From NCBI RefSeq assembly GCF_016887965.1, contig NZ_JAFDVD010000004.1:1-64000 (forward strand): a DNA stretch of 64,000 bases. Reading direction: 5' to 3'. Source of the stretch: Phycicoccus sonneratiae (GTDB taxonomy: Bacteria > Actinomycetota > Actinomycetes > Actinomycetales > Dermatophilaceae). Shown in pieces: positions 1-12,691 of this stretch. The translations under genes were made by a program, and so were the position numbers. Under the pieces are notes generated by a model, which did not search any database, had not been told where the DNA came from, and saw only the letters and a list, made by a program, of their open reading frames with translations. The stretch's first letter is position 1, and each line of letters begins with the position of its first letter.

Positions 1-90
<90 letters not shown>

Positions 91-93
91 CGC

Positions 94-339
94 TCAGCCC
101 TGGTTGGACTGGATGAAGTTGACCGCGTCGCCGACGGTGGCGAGGTTCTTGACCTCGTCGTCGGGGATGCGGACGCCGAACTTCTCCTCGGCGTTGACGA
201 CGATGGTCATCATCGACAGCGAGTCGATGTCGAGGTCGTCGGTGAAGGACTTGTCCATCTGGACCTCGGCCGGGTCCAGGCCGGTCTCCTCGTTGACGAT
301 CTCCGCGAGGCCGCTGAGGATCTCCTGCTGGTCTGCCAT
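94..339 (-). CDS. acpP: Acyl carrier protein
   Basis: An 81-residue acidic protein that carries growing acyl chains on a 4'-phosphopantetheine arm for type II fatty-acid synthesis in the cytoplasm. The attachment motif DIDSLSM holds the serine at about residue 40. The start ATG at 339 has a GGAGAG ribosome-binding site, and length is normal for the family. It is the last visible gene of fabD-fabH-acpP, 64 bp after fabH. The gene abuts the poly-G tract, so what follows it cannot be read. Confidence 0.95.
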   Translation of the reverse strand: MADQQEILSGLAEIVNEETGLDPAEVQMDKSFTDDLDIDSLSMMTIVVNAEEKFGVRIPDDEVKNLATVGDAVNFIQSNQG

Positions 340-403
340 CGTGCTCTCCTTCGGTGGGGGTTGGGGTGCTGCTCGGCCCGGGTGACCCGTGGGCCCACGG
401 GAG

Positions 404-1417
404 TCAGGGGATGACGACGACCTGCGCCGCGTAGGACAGCCCGGCGCCGAAGCCGATCTGGAGGGCGAGCCCGCCGCTCGGGATCTCACCGTGCCGCACC
501 ATCCGCTCCATCGCCAGCGGGATCGAGGCCGCCGAGGTGTTGCCGGTGTAGGCGATGTCGCGGGCGATGGGCAGGTCCGGCGGCAGGGCGAGCTTCTTGG
601 CCATCGCGTCGATGATGCGCACGTTGGCCTGGTGCGGGATGAACGCGTCGAGCTGGTCGGCGGTGATGCCGGCGGCGTCGAGGGCCTGCTGCGCGACGGG
701 CGCCATGCCCCAGACGGCCCAGCGGAAGACCGTCTGCCCGGCCATCCCGATGTGCGGCCAGCCGAGGTTCTTCTCGTGGACGTCGATCCACGACTCGGTC
801 TGCGAGATGGCCTCCCACTGCGCGCCGTCCGAGCCCCAGACGGTCGGGCCGATGCCGACGGTGTCGGACTGGCTGACGACCGCCGCGCCCGCGCCATCGG
901 CGAAGATGAACGCCGTGCCGCGGTCGTCGAGCGAGGTGAAGTCGGAGAGCCGCTCGACCCCGACGACGAGGACGTTGCGGGCCGTGCCGGTGCGCACCAT
1001 GTCGGAGGCCAGCGAGATGCCGTGGCAGTAGCCGGCGCACGCCGCCGAGATGTCGAAGGCCGCGCCCTTGGTGCCGAGCCGCTCGGCGAGCATCGGGGCG
1101 GCGGCCGGGGTCTGGTACGGCCAGCTGACGGTCGCGACGATGACGGCGTCGAGGTCCTCGGGGGCCACGCCGGCCATCTCGAGGGCCGGCGTCGCGGCGA
1201 AGACCGACATGTCGATGACCGACTCGCCCTCACCGGCGAAGCGCCGCTCGATGATGCCCGAGCGCTCGCGGATCCACTCGTCCGAGGAGTCGATGCGGTC
1301 GACGATCTCGCTGTTGGGCACGACCCGGCGCGGGCGGTAGCCGCCGACGCCGCTGATGCGCGAGTTCGTGACCGGGCCGGCGGTGAGGTGGCCGGTGCCC
1401 TTGGGGGAGAGGGTCAT
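404..1417 (-). CDS. fabH: Beta-ketoacyl-ACP synthase III
   Basis: A 337-residue condensing enzyme that starts fatty-acid chains by joining an acyl-CoA primer to malonyl-ACP. The thiolase-fold Cys-His-Asn triad is visible in SAACAGYC, PHQANVR and NTSAAS. Its ATG overlaps the fabD stop by four bases (ATGA), so the two are translationally coupled, and acpP follows. In actinobacteria this enzyme can accept branched primers such as isobutyryl-CoA; that preference is inferred from the group, not read from residues here. Confidence 0.95.
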   Translation of the reverse strand: MTLSPKGTGHLTAGPVTNSRISGVGGYRPRRVVPNSEIVDRIDSSDEWIRERSGIIERRFAGEGESVIDMSVFAATPALEMAGVAPEDLDAVIVATVSWPYQTPAAAPMLAERLGTKGAAFDISAACAGYCHGISLASDMVRTGTARNVLVVGVERLSDFTSLDDRGTAFIFADGAGAAVVSQSDTVGIGPTVWGSDGAQWEAISQTESWIDVHEKNLGWPHIGMAGQTVFRWAVWGMAPVAQQALDAAGITADQLDAFIPHQANVRIIDAMAKKLALPPDLPIARDIAYTGNTSAASIPLAMERMVRHGEIPSGGLALQIGFGAGLSYAAQVVVIP

Positions 1418-2328
1418 GCGGAGTGCTCCTCGAGGAGGGTGCGGGCGGCGTCGAGGTCGTCCGGGGTCTTGACGGCGAGCAGCTCGACACCCTTGAGGGC
1501 CCGCTTGGCGAGGCCGACGAGGGTGCCCGACGGCGGCAGCTCGATGATGCCCGTGACGCCGAGGGCTGCGAACCGCTCCATGCAGAGGTCCCAGCGCACC
1601 GGGTTCGACACCTGGGCGACGATGCGGTCGAGGACCTCGCGGCCGTCGGTGACCGTGGCGCCGTCGCGGTTCGAGACGAGGGTGACTCCGGGGTCGGAGA
1701 CGTCGTGGTCGGCGGCGGCCGCGCGCAGCGCCTCGACCGCCGGTGCCATGTAGTGGGTGTGGAAGGCGCCGGCCACCTTGAGCGGGATGACGCGGGCCTT
1801 CGCGGGCGGGTCGTCGGCGAGGGCGGCGAGCGCGGGCAGGGCGCCGGCGGCGACGACCTGGCCGGCGCCGTTGACGTTGGCCGGCGTGAGGTCGTGGCGC
1901 TCGATGGTCGCGAGGACGTCGTCGGGGTCGCCGCCGAGGACCGCGCTCATGCCGGTGGGGGTGGCGGCGCTGGCTTCGGCCATCGCCCGGCCGCGCAGGG
2001 CCACGAGGCGCATCGCGTCGTCCTCGGCGAGGACGCCCGCCGCGGCGGCCGCGGTGATCTCGCCGACGGAGTGGCCGGCGAGGGCGCCCGGCGGAGTGTG
2101 GTCGCCGAGCGCGCGCAGGGCGAGGAGGCCGGCGCCGACGAGCAGCGGCTGGGCCACGGCGGTGTCCTTGATCGTCTCCTCGTCCGAGGTCGTGCCGTGG
2201 GCGACGAGGTCGACCCCCGCGGCGTCGGAGAGGGCGGTGAGGTGCTCACGCGCACCGGGCAGCTCGAGCCACGGGGCGAGGAACCCCGGGGTCTGCGAGC
2301 CCTGGCCGGGACAGACGATGACGATCAC
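1414..2328 (-). CDS. fabD: Malonyl-CoA:ACP transacylase
   Basis: A 304-residue acyltransferase that loads malonyl groups onto ACP for chain elongation. The N-terminal PGQGSQ and the catalytic serine motif GHSVGE are present, as in FabD. The GTG start at 2328 lies 7 nt after a CAGGCT element resembling a -10 box, suggesting a leaderless transcript. First gene of the fabD-fabH-acpP operon, directly downstream of the regulator on the same strand, as in the Mycobacterium and Streptomyces fas loci. Confidence 0.94.
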   Translation of the reverse strand: MIVIVCPGQGSQTPGFLAPWLELPGAREHLTALSDAAGVDLVAHGTTSDEETIKDTAVAQPLLVGAGLLALRALGDHTPPGALAGHSVGEITAAAAAGVLAEDDAMRLVALRGRAMAEASAATPTGMSAVLGGDPDDVLATIERHDLTPANVNGAGQVVAAGALPALAALADDPPAKARVIPLKVAGAFHTHYMAPAVEALRAAAADHDVSDPGVTLVSNRDGATVTDGREVLDRIVAQVSNPVRWDLCMERFAALGVTGIIELPPSGTLVGLAKRALKGVELLAVKTPDDLDAARTLLEEHSA

Positions 2329-2394
2329 GGGTCCCAGCCTGTCCCGTGCGCCGTGGCCGGTTCGTGACGAGGGGGGACGAACCTCGGGCGAGCG

Positions 2395-2414
2395 TTTTGG
2401 AGGATGTCCACAAA
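2395..2414. promoter_or_regulatory. Candidate FasR operator upstream of fabD
   Basis: An interrupted inverted repeat, TTTTGGA then five bases then TCCACAAA, in the 96-bp gap between the regulator and fabD, about 70-90 bp upstream of the fabD start. Arms match at six of eight positions. The AT-rich run stands out in this GC-rich sequence. FasR proteins of actinobacteria activate fas genes from upstream sites, so the position fits, but the match to a real FasR box is not verified. Confidence 0.35.
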
Positions 2415-2424
2415 GCCGTACGGC

Positions 2425-3594
2425 TCAGGGGCGCGGTGTGGTGCGGGTCACGGGGCCGAGCCGGTGCAGCGCGAGGGCCAGCCGGACGGTCTGGGCGTCG
2501 TGCGGGTCGGTGAGGTCGTAGCCGGTGGCCTTCGCGATGCCGGCGAGGCGGTAGCGGACGGTGTTCGGGTGGACGATGAGCGCGCGCGCCGTGCCCTCGA
2601 CCCCGAGCCCGCCGTCGAGCCACGCGGCCGCGGTCTCGAGCAGCGAGCCGCCGCTCGCCTCCTCGAGCGGCCGGACGATGCGGGCGGCGAGGGCGTTGCG
2701 GGCCGGGAGGTCGCCGAGGAGGGCGCGCTCGGCGAGCAGGTCGTCGGCGTGGACGGGGCGTGGTGCGGCCGGCCAGGCGGGGGCGGCGGTGTGGCCCGAG
2801 ATCGCCGCCCGGGCGCTGCGGCCGGCGGCGAAGAGGTGAGGCACGGTGGGTCCGACGACGATCGGGCCGTCGCCGAGGTGGGGGTCGAGGGTGCCGGCCA
2901 GCGACATCGGGTCGGTGACCCCGCCACCGATGCACACGACGCGGGGGCCGTGGATGGCGACGAGCAGCTCGACACCGGTGCGGCGGGCCGTGCGGTGCAG
3001 CTCACCGACGACCGCGCCGGTCGTGCCCGGCGGGGTGGACCCCACGACGACGGCGACCCCGCTGACCGCGCCCCAGCCGAGGGCGGCCGCGCGCGACTGC
3101 ATCGAGTCATCGGCCTCGCCCCGGATGACGGCGTCGACGACGAGCGACTCCAGCCGCGCGTCCCACGCGCCGCGGGCCTCGGCGGCCTCGGCGTAGACCT
3201 CGGCCGCGGCGAAGGCCACCTCCCGGCTGTAGCGCAGCACCGCCTCGCGCGCGAGGTCGCCCTCGCCCGGGGCGGCGATGCCGGAGATCTCGCGCTCGAC
3301 GACGCCGATGACGGTGCGGATGAGGTCGAGGGTCTGGGCGAGGCTGATCGAACGGGTCAGCTCGCGCGGTGCGGTGCCGAAGACGTCGGCGGTGACCGCC
3401 GGTCGCTCCTGGTCGCCGCCGAACCAGTCGATGAAGCTGCTGATGCCGGCCTGCGCGACGAGCCCGACCCACGACCGGTTCTCGGCCGACAGCGCCCGGA
3501 ACCACTCGTGGTCGGCCTCCATCTGCCGCACCGCCGCTGCCCCGAGGTCGCCCCCGGCGCGGGCGACCCGGGCGCGGGTCTCGGCCGAGGACAT
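2425..3594 (-). CDS. fasR: FasR-like CdaR/PucR-type transcriptional regulator
   Basis: A 389-residue regulator with a C-terminal PucR/CdaR helix-turn-helix (GVEGTARALIVHPNTVRYRL, about residues 333-352) and a GGDEF-like central part. It sits directly upstream of fabD, the conserved place of FasR, the acyl-CoA-sensing activator of fatty-acid synthesis genes in Streptomyces and Mycobacterium. The ATG at 3594 follows TAGACT by six bases, so a leaderless transcript is likely. The role is inferred from synteny and domain type. Confidence 0.85.
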   Translation of the reverse strand: MSSAETRARVARAGGDLGAAAVRQMEADHEWFRALSAENRSWVGLVAQAGISSFIDWFGGDQERPAVTADVFGTAPRELTRSISLAQTLDLIRTVIGVVEREISGIAAPGEGDLAREAVLRYSREVAFAAAEVYAEAAEARGAWDARLESLVVDAVIRGEADDSMQSRAAALGWGAVSGVAVVVGSTPPGTTGAVVGELHRTARRTGVELLVAIHGPRVVCIGGGVTDPMSLAGTLDPHLGDGPIVVGPTVPHLFAAGRSARAAISGHTAAPAWPAAPRPVHADDLLAERALLGDLPARNALAARIVRPLEEASGGSLLETAAAWLDGGLGVEGTARALIVHPNTVRYRLAGIAKATGYDLTDPHDAQTVRLALALHRLGPVTRTTPRP

Positions 3595-3640
3595 GCCCGG
3601 AGTCTATTTGGAGGTTCCGGACGAGCGGGAAGGCCCTGGT

Positions 3641-3683
3641 TCGAGGTGAAAGGAGACCGGCAGCCGGTCGGGTTTCACCTCGA
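3641..3683 (-). terminator. Probable argG terminator hairpin
   Basis: A perfect 11-bp inverted repeat (TCGAGGTGAAA with TTTCACCTCGA) that encloses a second stem, GACCGGC with GCCGGTC. It begins about 20 bp beyond the argG stop in the direction of argG transcription and just upstream of the fasR promoter, so it likely separates the two units. There is no U tract, as is common in actinobacteria. Confidence 0.6.
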
Positions 3684-3702
3684 CCCGCGGGGAGGGGCGA
3701 CC

Positions 3703-6429
<2,727 letters not shown>

Positions 6430-6732
6430 TCAGCCCTCGCCGAGCACCTCGTCGACGCGACGGACCTTGGACTCGAGCATCCCGGTGTGGCCGGGGCGGA
6501 TGTCGGCCTTGACGACGAGCGAGACGCGGGGGTGCCGGGCGGTCATCGCGTCGACGCACTGCTCCAGCACGCCGAAGACCTCGTCCCACTCGCCCTCGAG
6601 GTTCGTGAACATCGCGTTCGTCTCGTGGGGGAGGCCGCTGGCCCGGACGATGCCGACCGCCTCCGCGACCGCGGCCGCGTAGGAGCCGGTGTCGTCCGGG
6701 CTGCTCGGCGCGATCGAGAACGCGACGAGCAT
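6430..6732 (-). CDS. MTH1187/YkoF-type thiamine-binding protein
   Basis: A 100-residue protein of the MTH1187 (DUF77) family, small ferredoxin-like proteins that bind thiamine or its precursors. The N-terminus LVAFSIAP and the VVKADIRPGHTG segment are typical. Its ATG shares one base with the aceE stop (TGATG), so translation is coupled to pyruvate dehydrogenase E1, which uses thiamine diphosphate. That pairing suggests it senses or holds the cofactor; this is inference. Confidence 0.75.
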   Translation of the reverse strand: MLVAFSIAPSSPDDTGSYAAAVAEAVGIVRASGLPHETNAMFTNLEGEWDEVFGVLEQCVDAMTARHPRVSLVVKADIRPGHTGMLESKVRRVDEVLGEG

Positions 6733-9515
6733 CAGCTGTCGCCGCCCTCGTTGCCGGACGCCCCGGCCGTCACGTCGTGCAGCCGGTACCGGCGCGCGGC
6801 CTCGAGCGGCACCGACCGCTCGACCTCGCCGCGCTCGGCGAGGGCCTGCAGCGCCCGGACCGCCATCGACGGGCCGTCGATGTGGAAGTACCGGCGCGCG
6901 GCGGGTCGGGTGTCGGAGAAGCCGAACCCGTCGGCCCCGAGCGAGGAGAAGTCGCCGGGCACCCACTGGGCGATCTGGTCCTGGACGGCCCGCATGTAGT
7001 CGGACACGGCGACGACCGGACCCTGGCGGTCGCGCAGCTTCTGGGTGACCCACGGCACCCGGGCCTCGGCCTCGGGGTGGAGGAACGCGGCCTCGTCGCA
7101 GGCGAGCCCGTCACGGCGCAGCTCGTTCCACGAGGTCACCGACCACACGTCGGCGGCGACGTGCCAGTCGTTGCGCAGCAGCTCCTGGGCCTCGAGCGCC
7201 CACGGCATGCCGACGCCCGACGCGAGCAGCTGCACCCGCGGCGCACCCTCGGGCAGCCCCTCGGTGGAGCCCTCGGCGTAGAGGTACATCCCCTTGAGCA
7301 GGCCCTCGCGGTCGAGGTCCTCGGGCTCGGCCGGCTGACGCATCGGCTCGTTGTAGACCGTGAGGTAGTAGATGACGTTGCGCTCGTCGTCGGTGAGCGA
7401 GTCGTCGGTCCCGTACATGCGGTGCAGGCCGTCCTGCACGATGTGTGCGATCTCGTAGGCGAACGCCGGGTCGTAGTGCACCACAGCGGGGTTCGTCGAC
7501 GCCAGCAGCGGGCTGTGCCCGTCGGCGTGCTGGAGGCCCTCGCCGGTGAGCGTCGTGCGCCCGGCGGTGGCGCCGATGAGGAAGCCACGCGTCATCTGGT
7601 CGGCGGCGGCCCAGATCGAGTCGCCGGTGCGCTGGAAGCCGAACATCGAGTAGAAGACGTAGATCGGGATCATCGGCTCGCCGTGCGTGGCGTAGCTCGA
7701 CCCGACCGCCGTGAAGGCCGCCATCGACCCGCCCTCGTTGATGCCGAGGTGGAGGATCTGGCCGTCGGTCGCCTCGCGGTAGGCGAGCATCAGCTCGGCG
7801 TCGACGGGCGTGTAGCGCTGGCCGTGCGGGTTGTAGATCTTGATCGTCGAGAAGAACGAGTCCATCCCGAAGGTGCGGGCCTCGTCGGGGATGATCGGCA
7901 CGATCCGGTTGCCGAACTCCTTGTCGCGCATGAGGTCCTTGAGCAGCCGGACGAACGCCATCGTCGTGGCGACCTCCTGCTTGCCCGAGCCCTTCTTCAC
8001 CTGCGCGTAGGCCGAGCCGTCGGGCAGGTGGATGGGGATGTGCTTCGAGCGGCGTTCCGGCAGGCCGCCACCGAGCTTGCGCCGCCGCTCGAGGGCGTAC
8101 TGGATGACCTCGTCGTCGGCGCCCGGGTGGAAGTACGGCGCGTTGTACGGGTCCTTCTCGAGCTGCGCGTCGTCGACGGGGATGCCGAGGCTGTCGCGCA
8201 GCCCCTTGAGGTCGTCGAGCGAGAGCTTCTTCATCTGGTGCGTGGCGTTGCGGCCGGCGAAGCCCTTGCCGAGGCCGTAGCCCTTGATCGTCTTGGCGAG
8301 GACGACGGTCGGCTGGCCGGTGTGGCCCATCGCGGCCTTGTAGGCGGCGTAGACCTTGCGGTAGTCGTGGCCGCCGCGCTTGAGCTTCCACCAGATCTCG
8401 TCGTCGCTCCAGTCCTCGACGAGCCGGCGGGTGCGCGGGTCGCGGTCGAAGAAGTGGTCGCGGACGTACTTGCCGTCGTTGGCGCGGAAGGTCTGGTAGT
8501 CACCGTCCGACGTGGAGTTCATGAGGTGGACGAGCGCGCCGTCGCCGTCGGCGGCGAGCAGCGGGTCCCAGCCGCGACCCCAGACGACCTTGATGACGTT
8601 CCAGCCGGCGCCGCGGAAGAAGGCCTCGAGCTCCTGGACGATCTTGCCGTTGCCGCGCACCGGGCCATCGAGCCGCTGGAGGTTGCAGTTGACGACGAAG
8701 GTGAGGTTGTCGAGCTCCTCCTGGGCGGCGAGCTGGAGCAGGCCGCGCGACTCGGGCTCGTCCATCTCGCCGTCGCCGAGGAAGGCCCACGTGTGCTGCT
8801 GGCTCGTGTCCTTGATGCCCCGGTTGTGCAGGTACTTGTCGAACTGCGCCTGGTAGATGGCGTTCATCGGGCCCAGGCCCATCGACACCGTCGGGAACTC
8901 CCAGAAGTCGGGCATGAGCCGCGGGTGCGGGTAGCTCGGCAGGGCGAGCGGGGCGCCGTCGACGACGTGGCTGTGCTCCTGGCGGAAGCCGTCGAGGCGG
9001 TCCTCGCTGATCCGACCCTCGAGGAAGGCGCGGGCGTACATGCCGGGGGAGGCGTGGCCCTGGAAGAAGACGTGGTCGCCGCCGCCGGGGTGGTCCTTGC
9101 CGCGGAAGAAGTGGTTCATGCCCACCTCGTAGAGCGTCGCGGCCGAGGCGTACGTGGAGATGTGCCCGCCGACGCCGATGCCCGGGCGCTGCGCGCGGTG
9201 CACGACCATCGCGGCGTTCCAGCGGAGCAGGGCGCGGAACCGGCGCTCGACGTCCTCGTCGCCGGGGAACCACGGCTCCTGCTCGGGGCTGATCGTGTTG
9301 ACGTAGTCGGTGGTCGTCAGCGACGGGACACCGACCTGCATCGCGCGGGCCCGCTCGAGGAGGCGCAGCATGAGGTAGCGCGCGCGCATCCGGCCCGGGC
9401 CGTCGATGACCGCGTCGAGGCTGTCGAGCCACTCGTCGGTCTCGGTCGGGTCGATGTCCGGCAGGTGCGTCGGGATGCCGTTGAGGATCGGTCCGACGTC
9501 TTCGTGGAGGGCCAC
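6732..9515 (-). CDS. aceE: Pyruvate dehydrogenase E1 component, homodimeric
   Basis: A 927-residue thiamine-diphosphate enzyme that decarboxylates pyruvate and passes the acetyl group to E2. The full-length fused alpha-beta arrangement of AceE is present, with the ThDP/metal-binding motif around GDGEMDEPE and N-terminal [19 protein letters not shown] start at 9515 with AAGGACG upstream. The neighbourhood (aceE, DUF3052, AhpE-type peroxiredoxin, fasR, fabD) resembles the Mycobacterium tuberculosis Rv2238c-Rv2243 region. The thiamine-binding gene follows directly. Confidence 0.95.
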   Translation of the reverse strand: MALHEDVGPILNGIPTHLPDIDPTETDEWLDSLDAVIDGPGRMRARYLMLRLLERARAMQVGVPSLTTTDYVNTISPEQEPWFPGDEDVERRFRALLRWNAAMVVHRAQRPGIGVGGHISTYASAATLYEVGMNHFFRGKDHPGGGDHVFFQGHASPGMYARAFLEGRISEDRLDGFRQEHSHVVDGAPLALPSYPHPRLMPDFWEFPTVSMGLGPMNAIYQAQFDKYLHNRGIKDTSQQHTWAFLGDGEMDEPESRGLLQLAAQEELDNLTFVVNCNLQRLDGPVRGNGKIVQELEAFFRGAGWNVIKVVWGRGWDPLLAADGDGALVHLMNSTSDGDYQTFRANDGKYVRDHFFDRDPRTRRLVEDWSDDEIWWKLKRGGHDYRKVYAAYKAAMGHTGQPTVVLAKTIKGYGLGKGFAGRNATHQMKKLSLDDLKGLRDSLGIPVDDAQLEKDPYNAPYFHPGADDEVIQYALERRRKLGGGLPERRSKHIPIHLPDGSAYAQVKKGSGKQEVATTMAFVRLLKDLMRDKEFGNRIVPIIPDEARTFGMDSFFSTIKIYNPHGQRYTPVDAELMLAYREATDGQILHLGINEGGSMAAFTAVGSSYATHGEPMIPIYVFYSMFGFQRTGDSIWAAADQMTRGFLIGATAGRTTLTGEGLQHADGHSPLLASTNPAVVHYDPAFAYEIAHIVQDGLHRMYGTDDSLTDDERNVIYYLTVYNEPMRQPAEPEDLDREGLLKGMYLYAEGSTEGLPEGAPRVQLLASGVGMPWALEAQELLRNDWHVAADVWSVTSWNELRRDGLACDEAAFLHPEAEARVPWVTQKLRDRQGPVVAVSDYMRAVQDQIAQWVPGDFSSLGADGFGFSDTRPAARRYFHIDGPSMAVRALQALAERGEVERSVPLEAARRYRLHDVTAGASGNEGGDS

Positions 9516-9634
9516 GCGCTCGTCCTTTCAGCGGTCGCGAACCGCGCCCCGGTCGGGGGCCGGTCCGCCCATCCTTCACCCTCGTGCGGCCCGCGTCACA
9601 ATCCGGGTCGGGCTACTGGACGGTACGGCGAGGG

Positions 9635-10471
9635 TCACGCCGTCCCGGTGACCCGGTCGGGCCGCGCGTAGACCGAGAAGCGGTGCTCCCGGGTGAACGC
9701 GAGGAGGGTGATGCCCGCGTCGGCGGCGAGTTCGACGGCGAGGGAGGTGGGGGCACCGACGGCGACGACCGCCGGGACGCCGACGACCGCCGCCTTCTGG
9801 ACGATCTCGAAGCTGGCGCGGGCGCTGACGACGAGCACCGTTCCCGCAAAGGGCAGCTCGCGCTCGCGCGAGAGCGCCCCGACGACCTTGTCGACGGCGT
9901 TGTGCCGGCCGACGTCCTCGCGCACGGCGAGCAGCGTGCCGTCGGGCGTGGCGAGGGCGGCGGCGTGGACGCCACCGGTCCGCTCGAAGACCGGCTGGCG
10001 CTCGCGCAGCGCGTCCGGCAGCCCCGCGAGCACCGTGGCGTCGAGGGTCACGGGGTCGGCGCCGACGTCGAAGCGGCTCGCGGTGCGCACGGCGTCGAGG
10101 GAGGCCGCGCCGCACACGCCGCAGGCGCTCGTCATCGACTCGGTGCGCTCGCGGGCCGGGCGCAGGAGCGCGACCCCGGGGGAGAGGGCGGCCTCGACGA
10201 CGTTGAAGGTCGGCGAGCCGTCGGGTCCGACGTCGGTGCAGTGCATCATCGTCGCGACGTCGTGGGCCGAGCCGACCATCCCCTCGGTGAGGAGGTGGCC
10301 GAGGGCGAGGTCGAAGTCGTCGCCGGGCGTGCGCATCGTCGTCGTCACCGGCTGCTCGCCGACGCGGACCTCGAGCGGCTCCTCGACGGCCACGGTGTCG
10401 GGGCGCACGACGAGCGCGTCGCGCGCGACGTCGACCCGCGTACGGGGCACCCGTGTCGTCACCCGGCCCAT
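9635..10471 (-). CDS. fdhD: Formate dehydrogenase accessory sulfurtransferase
   Basis: A 278-residue protein that moves sulfur from a cysteine desulfurase to the molybdenum cofactor of formate dehydrogenase. The conserved CGVCG motif that carries the persulfide is at about residue 122, and the family signature VREDVGRHNAVDKV follows. The start ATG 10471 (GRVTTRVPR) is six bases after TTGGAT; upstream in-frame codons lack support. No formate dehydrogenase gene lies in this window. Confidence 0.9.
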   Translation of the reverse strand: MGRVTTRVPRTRVDVARDALVVRPDTVAVEEPLEVRVGEQPVTTTMRTPGDDFDLALGHLLTEGMVGSAHDVATMMHCTDVGPDGSPTFNVVEAALSPGVALLRPARERTESMTSACGVCGAASLDAVRTASRFDVGADPVTLDATVLAGLPDALRERQPVFERTGGVHAAALATPDGTLLAVREDVGRHNAVDKVVGALSRERELPFAGTVLVVSARASFEIVQKAAVVGVPAVVAVGAPTSLAVELAADAGITLLAFTREHRFSVYARPDRVTGTA

Positions 10472-10542
10472 GAGCGCATCCAAACACACCGCACGCCCGG
10501 TGCGGCCGGACGCGTCACGGGTGCTGGGGCAGACTGGACGGC

Positions 10543-11088
10543 ATGACCGACCCGGCGCCGCCGAGCCCACCCGACCCGTCCCCGACGCGCACCGACACCA
10601 CCACACTCGGGGTGACCCTGCGCGGCGGCGACCTCGGCTGGCGGCCGGTGGCGCCGGCCCTGGCCACGGTGCGGCTCATCGTCCTCGGGGCGGTGCTCGT
10701 CGTGCCCCTGCTCGCCACCGTCGTCGTCGCGCTGCTCGTCACCGGGTGGGTCTGGCTCGGCACGGCGGCGCTCGTCGTCGCCGGGCTGTGGGGGCTGTGG
10801 GTGATCCGCCGGCAGGTCTCGGCCATCTCGTGGGTCGAGCTCGACGAGGAGATCGTCATCCGCAAGGGCCGGTTGTTCCGGAGCCTGGTCAGCGTGCCGT
10901 ACGGGCGGCTGCAGTACGTCGACATCCAGTCCGGGCCGCTGGCCCGCGCCTTCGGCATCGCCTCGTGCGAGATCCACACCGCCTCGCCCGAGAGCGGCGG
11001 CTCGCTCCCCGGGCTGCCCACCGCCGAGGCCGAGGCCCTGCGTGGCCGCCTCGCCGCTCGCGGTGAGGCCCAGCGGGCGGGGCTGTGA
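10543..11088 (+). CDS. PH domain-containing membrane protein (YdbS-like)
   Basis: A 181-residue protein with two hydrophobic segments (about residues 45-90) followed by a bacterial PH-like (bPH2/DUF304) domain with the SWVELDEEIVIRKGRL start and VPYGRLQYVDI core. It is paired by a four-base GTGA overlap with a larger PH protein, the usual ydbS-ydbT arrangement. The function of these pairs is not established; a membrane-envelope role is likely. ATG lies seven bases after CAGACT. Confidence 0.8.
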   Translation: MTDPAPPSPPDPSPTRTDTTTLGVTLRGGDLGWRPVAPALATVRLIVLGAVLVVPLLATVVVALLVTGWVWLGTAALVVAGLWGLWVIRRQVSAISWVELDEEIVIRKGRLFRSLVSVPYGRLQYVDIQSGPLARAFGIASCEIHTASPESGGSLPGLPTAEAEALRGRLAARGEAQRAGL

Positions 11089-12653
11089 CCGCTCCGCACC
11101 CCGCGCCGACGGCGTCCGCCGCGCCCGACGACGGCTGGCAGCGGCTGCACCCGCTCTCGCCGCTGCTCCGCGGCGGGGTCGTGCTCCTCGCCGTGCTCGG
11201 CTACGTCGTCAGCCAGCTCGTCGACTCGGTCTTCCGGTCCTTCGACCCCGAGCAGTACCTCCCGGGTGACGTCGGCGACGAGGCCGACGGGACGTGGGCC
11301 GTCACGGCGCACCCGCTCCTCGCGGTCGCCGCGCTCGTCGTCGTCATCGCCGTCGTCGGCGGGGTCAGCTGGGTCAGCTGGCGCTTCTCGCGCTTCCGGG
11401 TCGCCGGCGGCCAGGTCGAGCTGCGCTCGGGCGTGCTGTTCCGGCAGCACCGGCAGGTCCCGCTCGAGCGGGTCCAGGCGGTCGAGACGACGCGTCCGAT
11501 CCTCGCCCGCCTCCTCGGGCTGAGCCAGGTCGTCGTCCAGTCCGCCGGCGGGTCGGACTCCCACCTCACCCTCGCCTTCCTCGGCGCCGACCGGGCCGAG
11601 GAGGTGCGCGCCCACCTGCTCGAGCTCGCCGGCCGCGCCGACGACCGGGGCGCCCCCCAGCACGCCCCGGGCCAGGAGGTCGCGCCGTCGGGGCCGGAGG
11701 TCGCGTCGCCGTCCCCCACCGACCGCGAGCCGGGGGTCCGCCCCCTCGTCCAGGTGCCGAACGGGCGGCTGTTCGTCGCGACGATCCTCCACGGCTCGAC
11801 GATCGTCCTCGGCCTGCTCCTCCTCGCCGCGGGGCTCACCGTCGGCATCGCCGAGGCCGGCCTCAAGGTGCTCGCCGGGGCGCCGGCCCTCGTCCCGGTC
11901 GTCCTCGGCCTCGGCGTCAGCCGCGTCAAGGAGCTGCTCGTCCACGGCAACTTCGCGATCGGGCGCACGGGCACGGCGCTGCGGGTCCGCCACGGGCTGA
12001 CCGACCTGCGCAACGCCACCGTGCCCCTCCACCGCGTCCAGGCCGTCGAGGTCCTCCAGCCGCTGTGGTGGCGGCCCTGGGGCTGGTGGCGGGTGCGGGT
12101 CAACGTCGCGGGCGTGCACGCCGGCGACTCCACCGACGACGAGACCGTGCTGCTGCCCGTCGGCACCTCCACCGAGGCGATGACCGTCCTCTCGGCCCTC
12201 GGGGCCGACCCGGAGGACCCCGTGCTCCTCGAGGCACTCCACGGCGACGGGGGCGAGCCCGGGTGGACCGGCCTGCCGCCGGCCGCGCGCCGGCTCGACC
12301 CGTGGTCGTGGCGGCGTACCGGGTACGCGCTGGCCGCGCACTCGCTCTACGTGCGTCGGGGCCGGTTCACCCGCCGGGCGGTCGTCGTGCCGCACGCGCG
12401 CGTGCAGTCCCTCGCCCTGCACCAGGGTCCGCTCCAGGCCCGGCTCGGCCTCGTGAGCGCCACCGTCGTCTCGACCCCGGGCCCGGTCGACGCCTCGGTG
12501 CCCCACCTCGACGCCGCGGGCGCCGAGGTCTTCCTCGACGTCGTCGGCGGGCGGGCCCGCGAGGCCCGGCGCGTCGTGGGCCCGCGGGCCGACGAGCGGC
12601 CGGCCGCCACGGGCGAGCCACTTGCACCGGACCCGGCACCGTTGGTGGACTAG
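11085..12653 (+). CDS. Multi-PH-domain membrane protein (YdbT-like)
   Basis: A 522-residue membrane protein with hydrophobic pairs near residues 25-45, 75-100 and 230-280 and three PH-like segments, recognisable by repeats of R-x-G-x-L/V-F-R-x-H-x-x-V-P and VPHARVQSLALHQGP. It begins at GTG 11085, overlapping the stop of the smaller partner. The two proteins probably work as a complex in the membrane. No substrate can be assigned from sequence. Confidence 0.78.
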   Translation: MTAPHPAPTASAAPDDGWQRLHPLSPLLRGGVVLLAVLGYVVSQLVDSVFRSFDPEQYLPGDVGDEADGTWAVTAHPLLAVAALVVVIAVVGGVSWVSWRFSRFRVAGGQVELRSGVLFRQHRQVPLERVQAVETTRPILARLLGLSQVVVQSAGGSDSHLTLAFLGADRAEEVRAHLLELAGRADDRGAPQHAPGQEVAPSGPEVASPSPTDREPGVRPLVQVPNGRLFVATILHGSTIVLGLLLLAAGLTVGIAEAGLKVLAGAPALVPVVLGLGVSRVKELLVHGNFAIGRTGTALRVRHGLTDLRNATVPLHRVQAVEVLQPLWWRPWGWWRVRVNVAGVHAGDSTDDETVLLPVGTSTEAMTVLSALGADPEDPVLLEALHGDGGEPGWTGLPPAARRLDPWSWRRTGYALAAHSLYVRRGRFTRRAVVVPHARVQSLALHQGPLQARLGLVSATVVSTPGPVDASVPHLDAAGAEVFLDVVGGRAREARRVVGPRADERPAATGEPLAPDPAPLVD

Positions 12654-12691
12654 CACCCGTCAGGGCACCCGATCATGAGAGGTTTGTCCGC

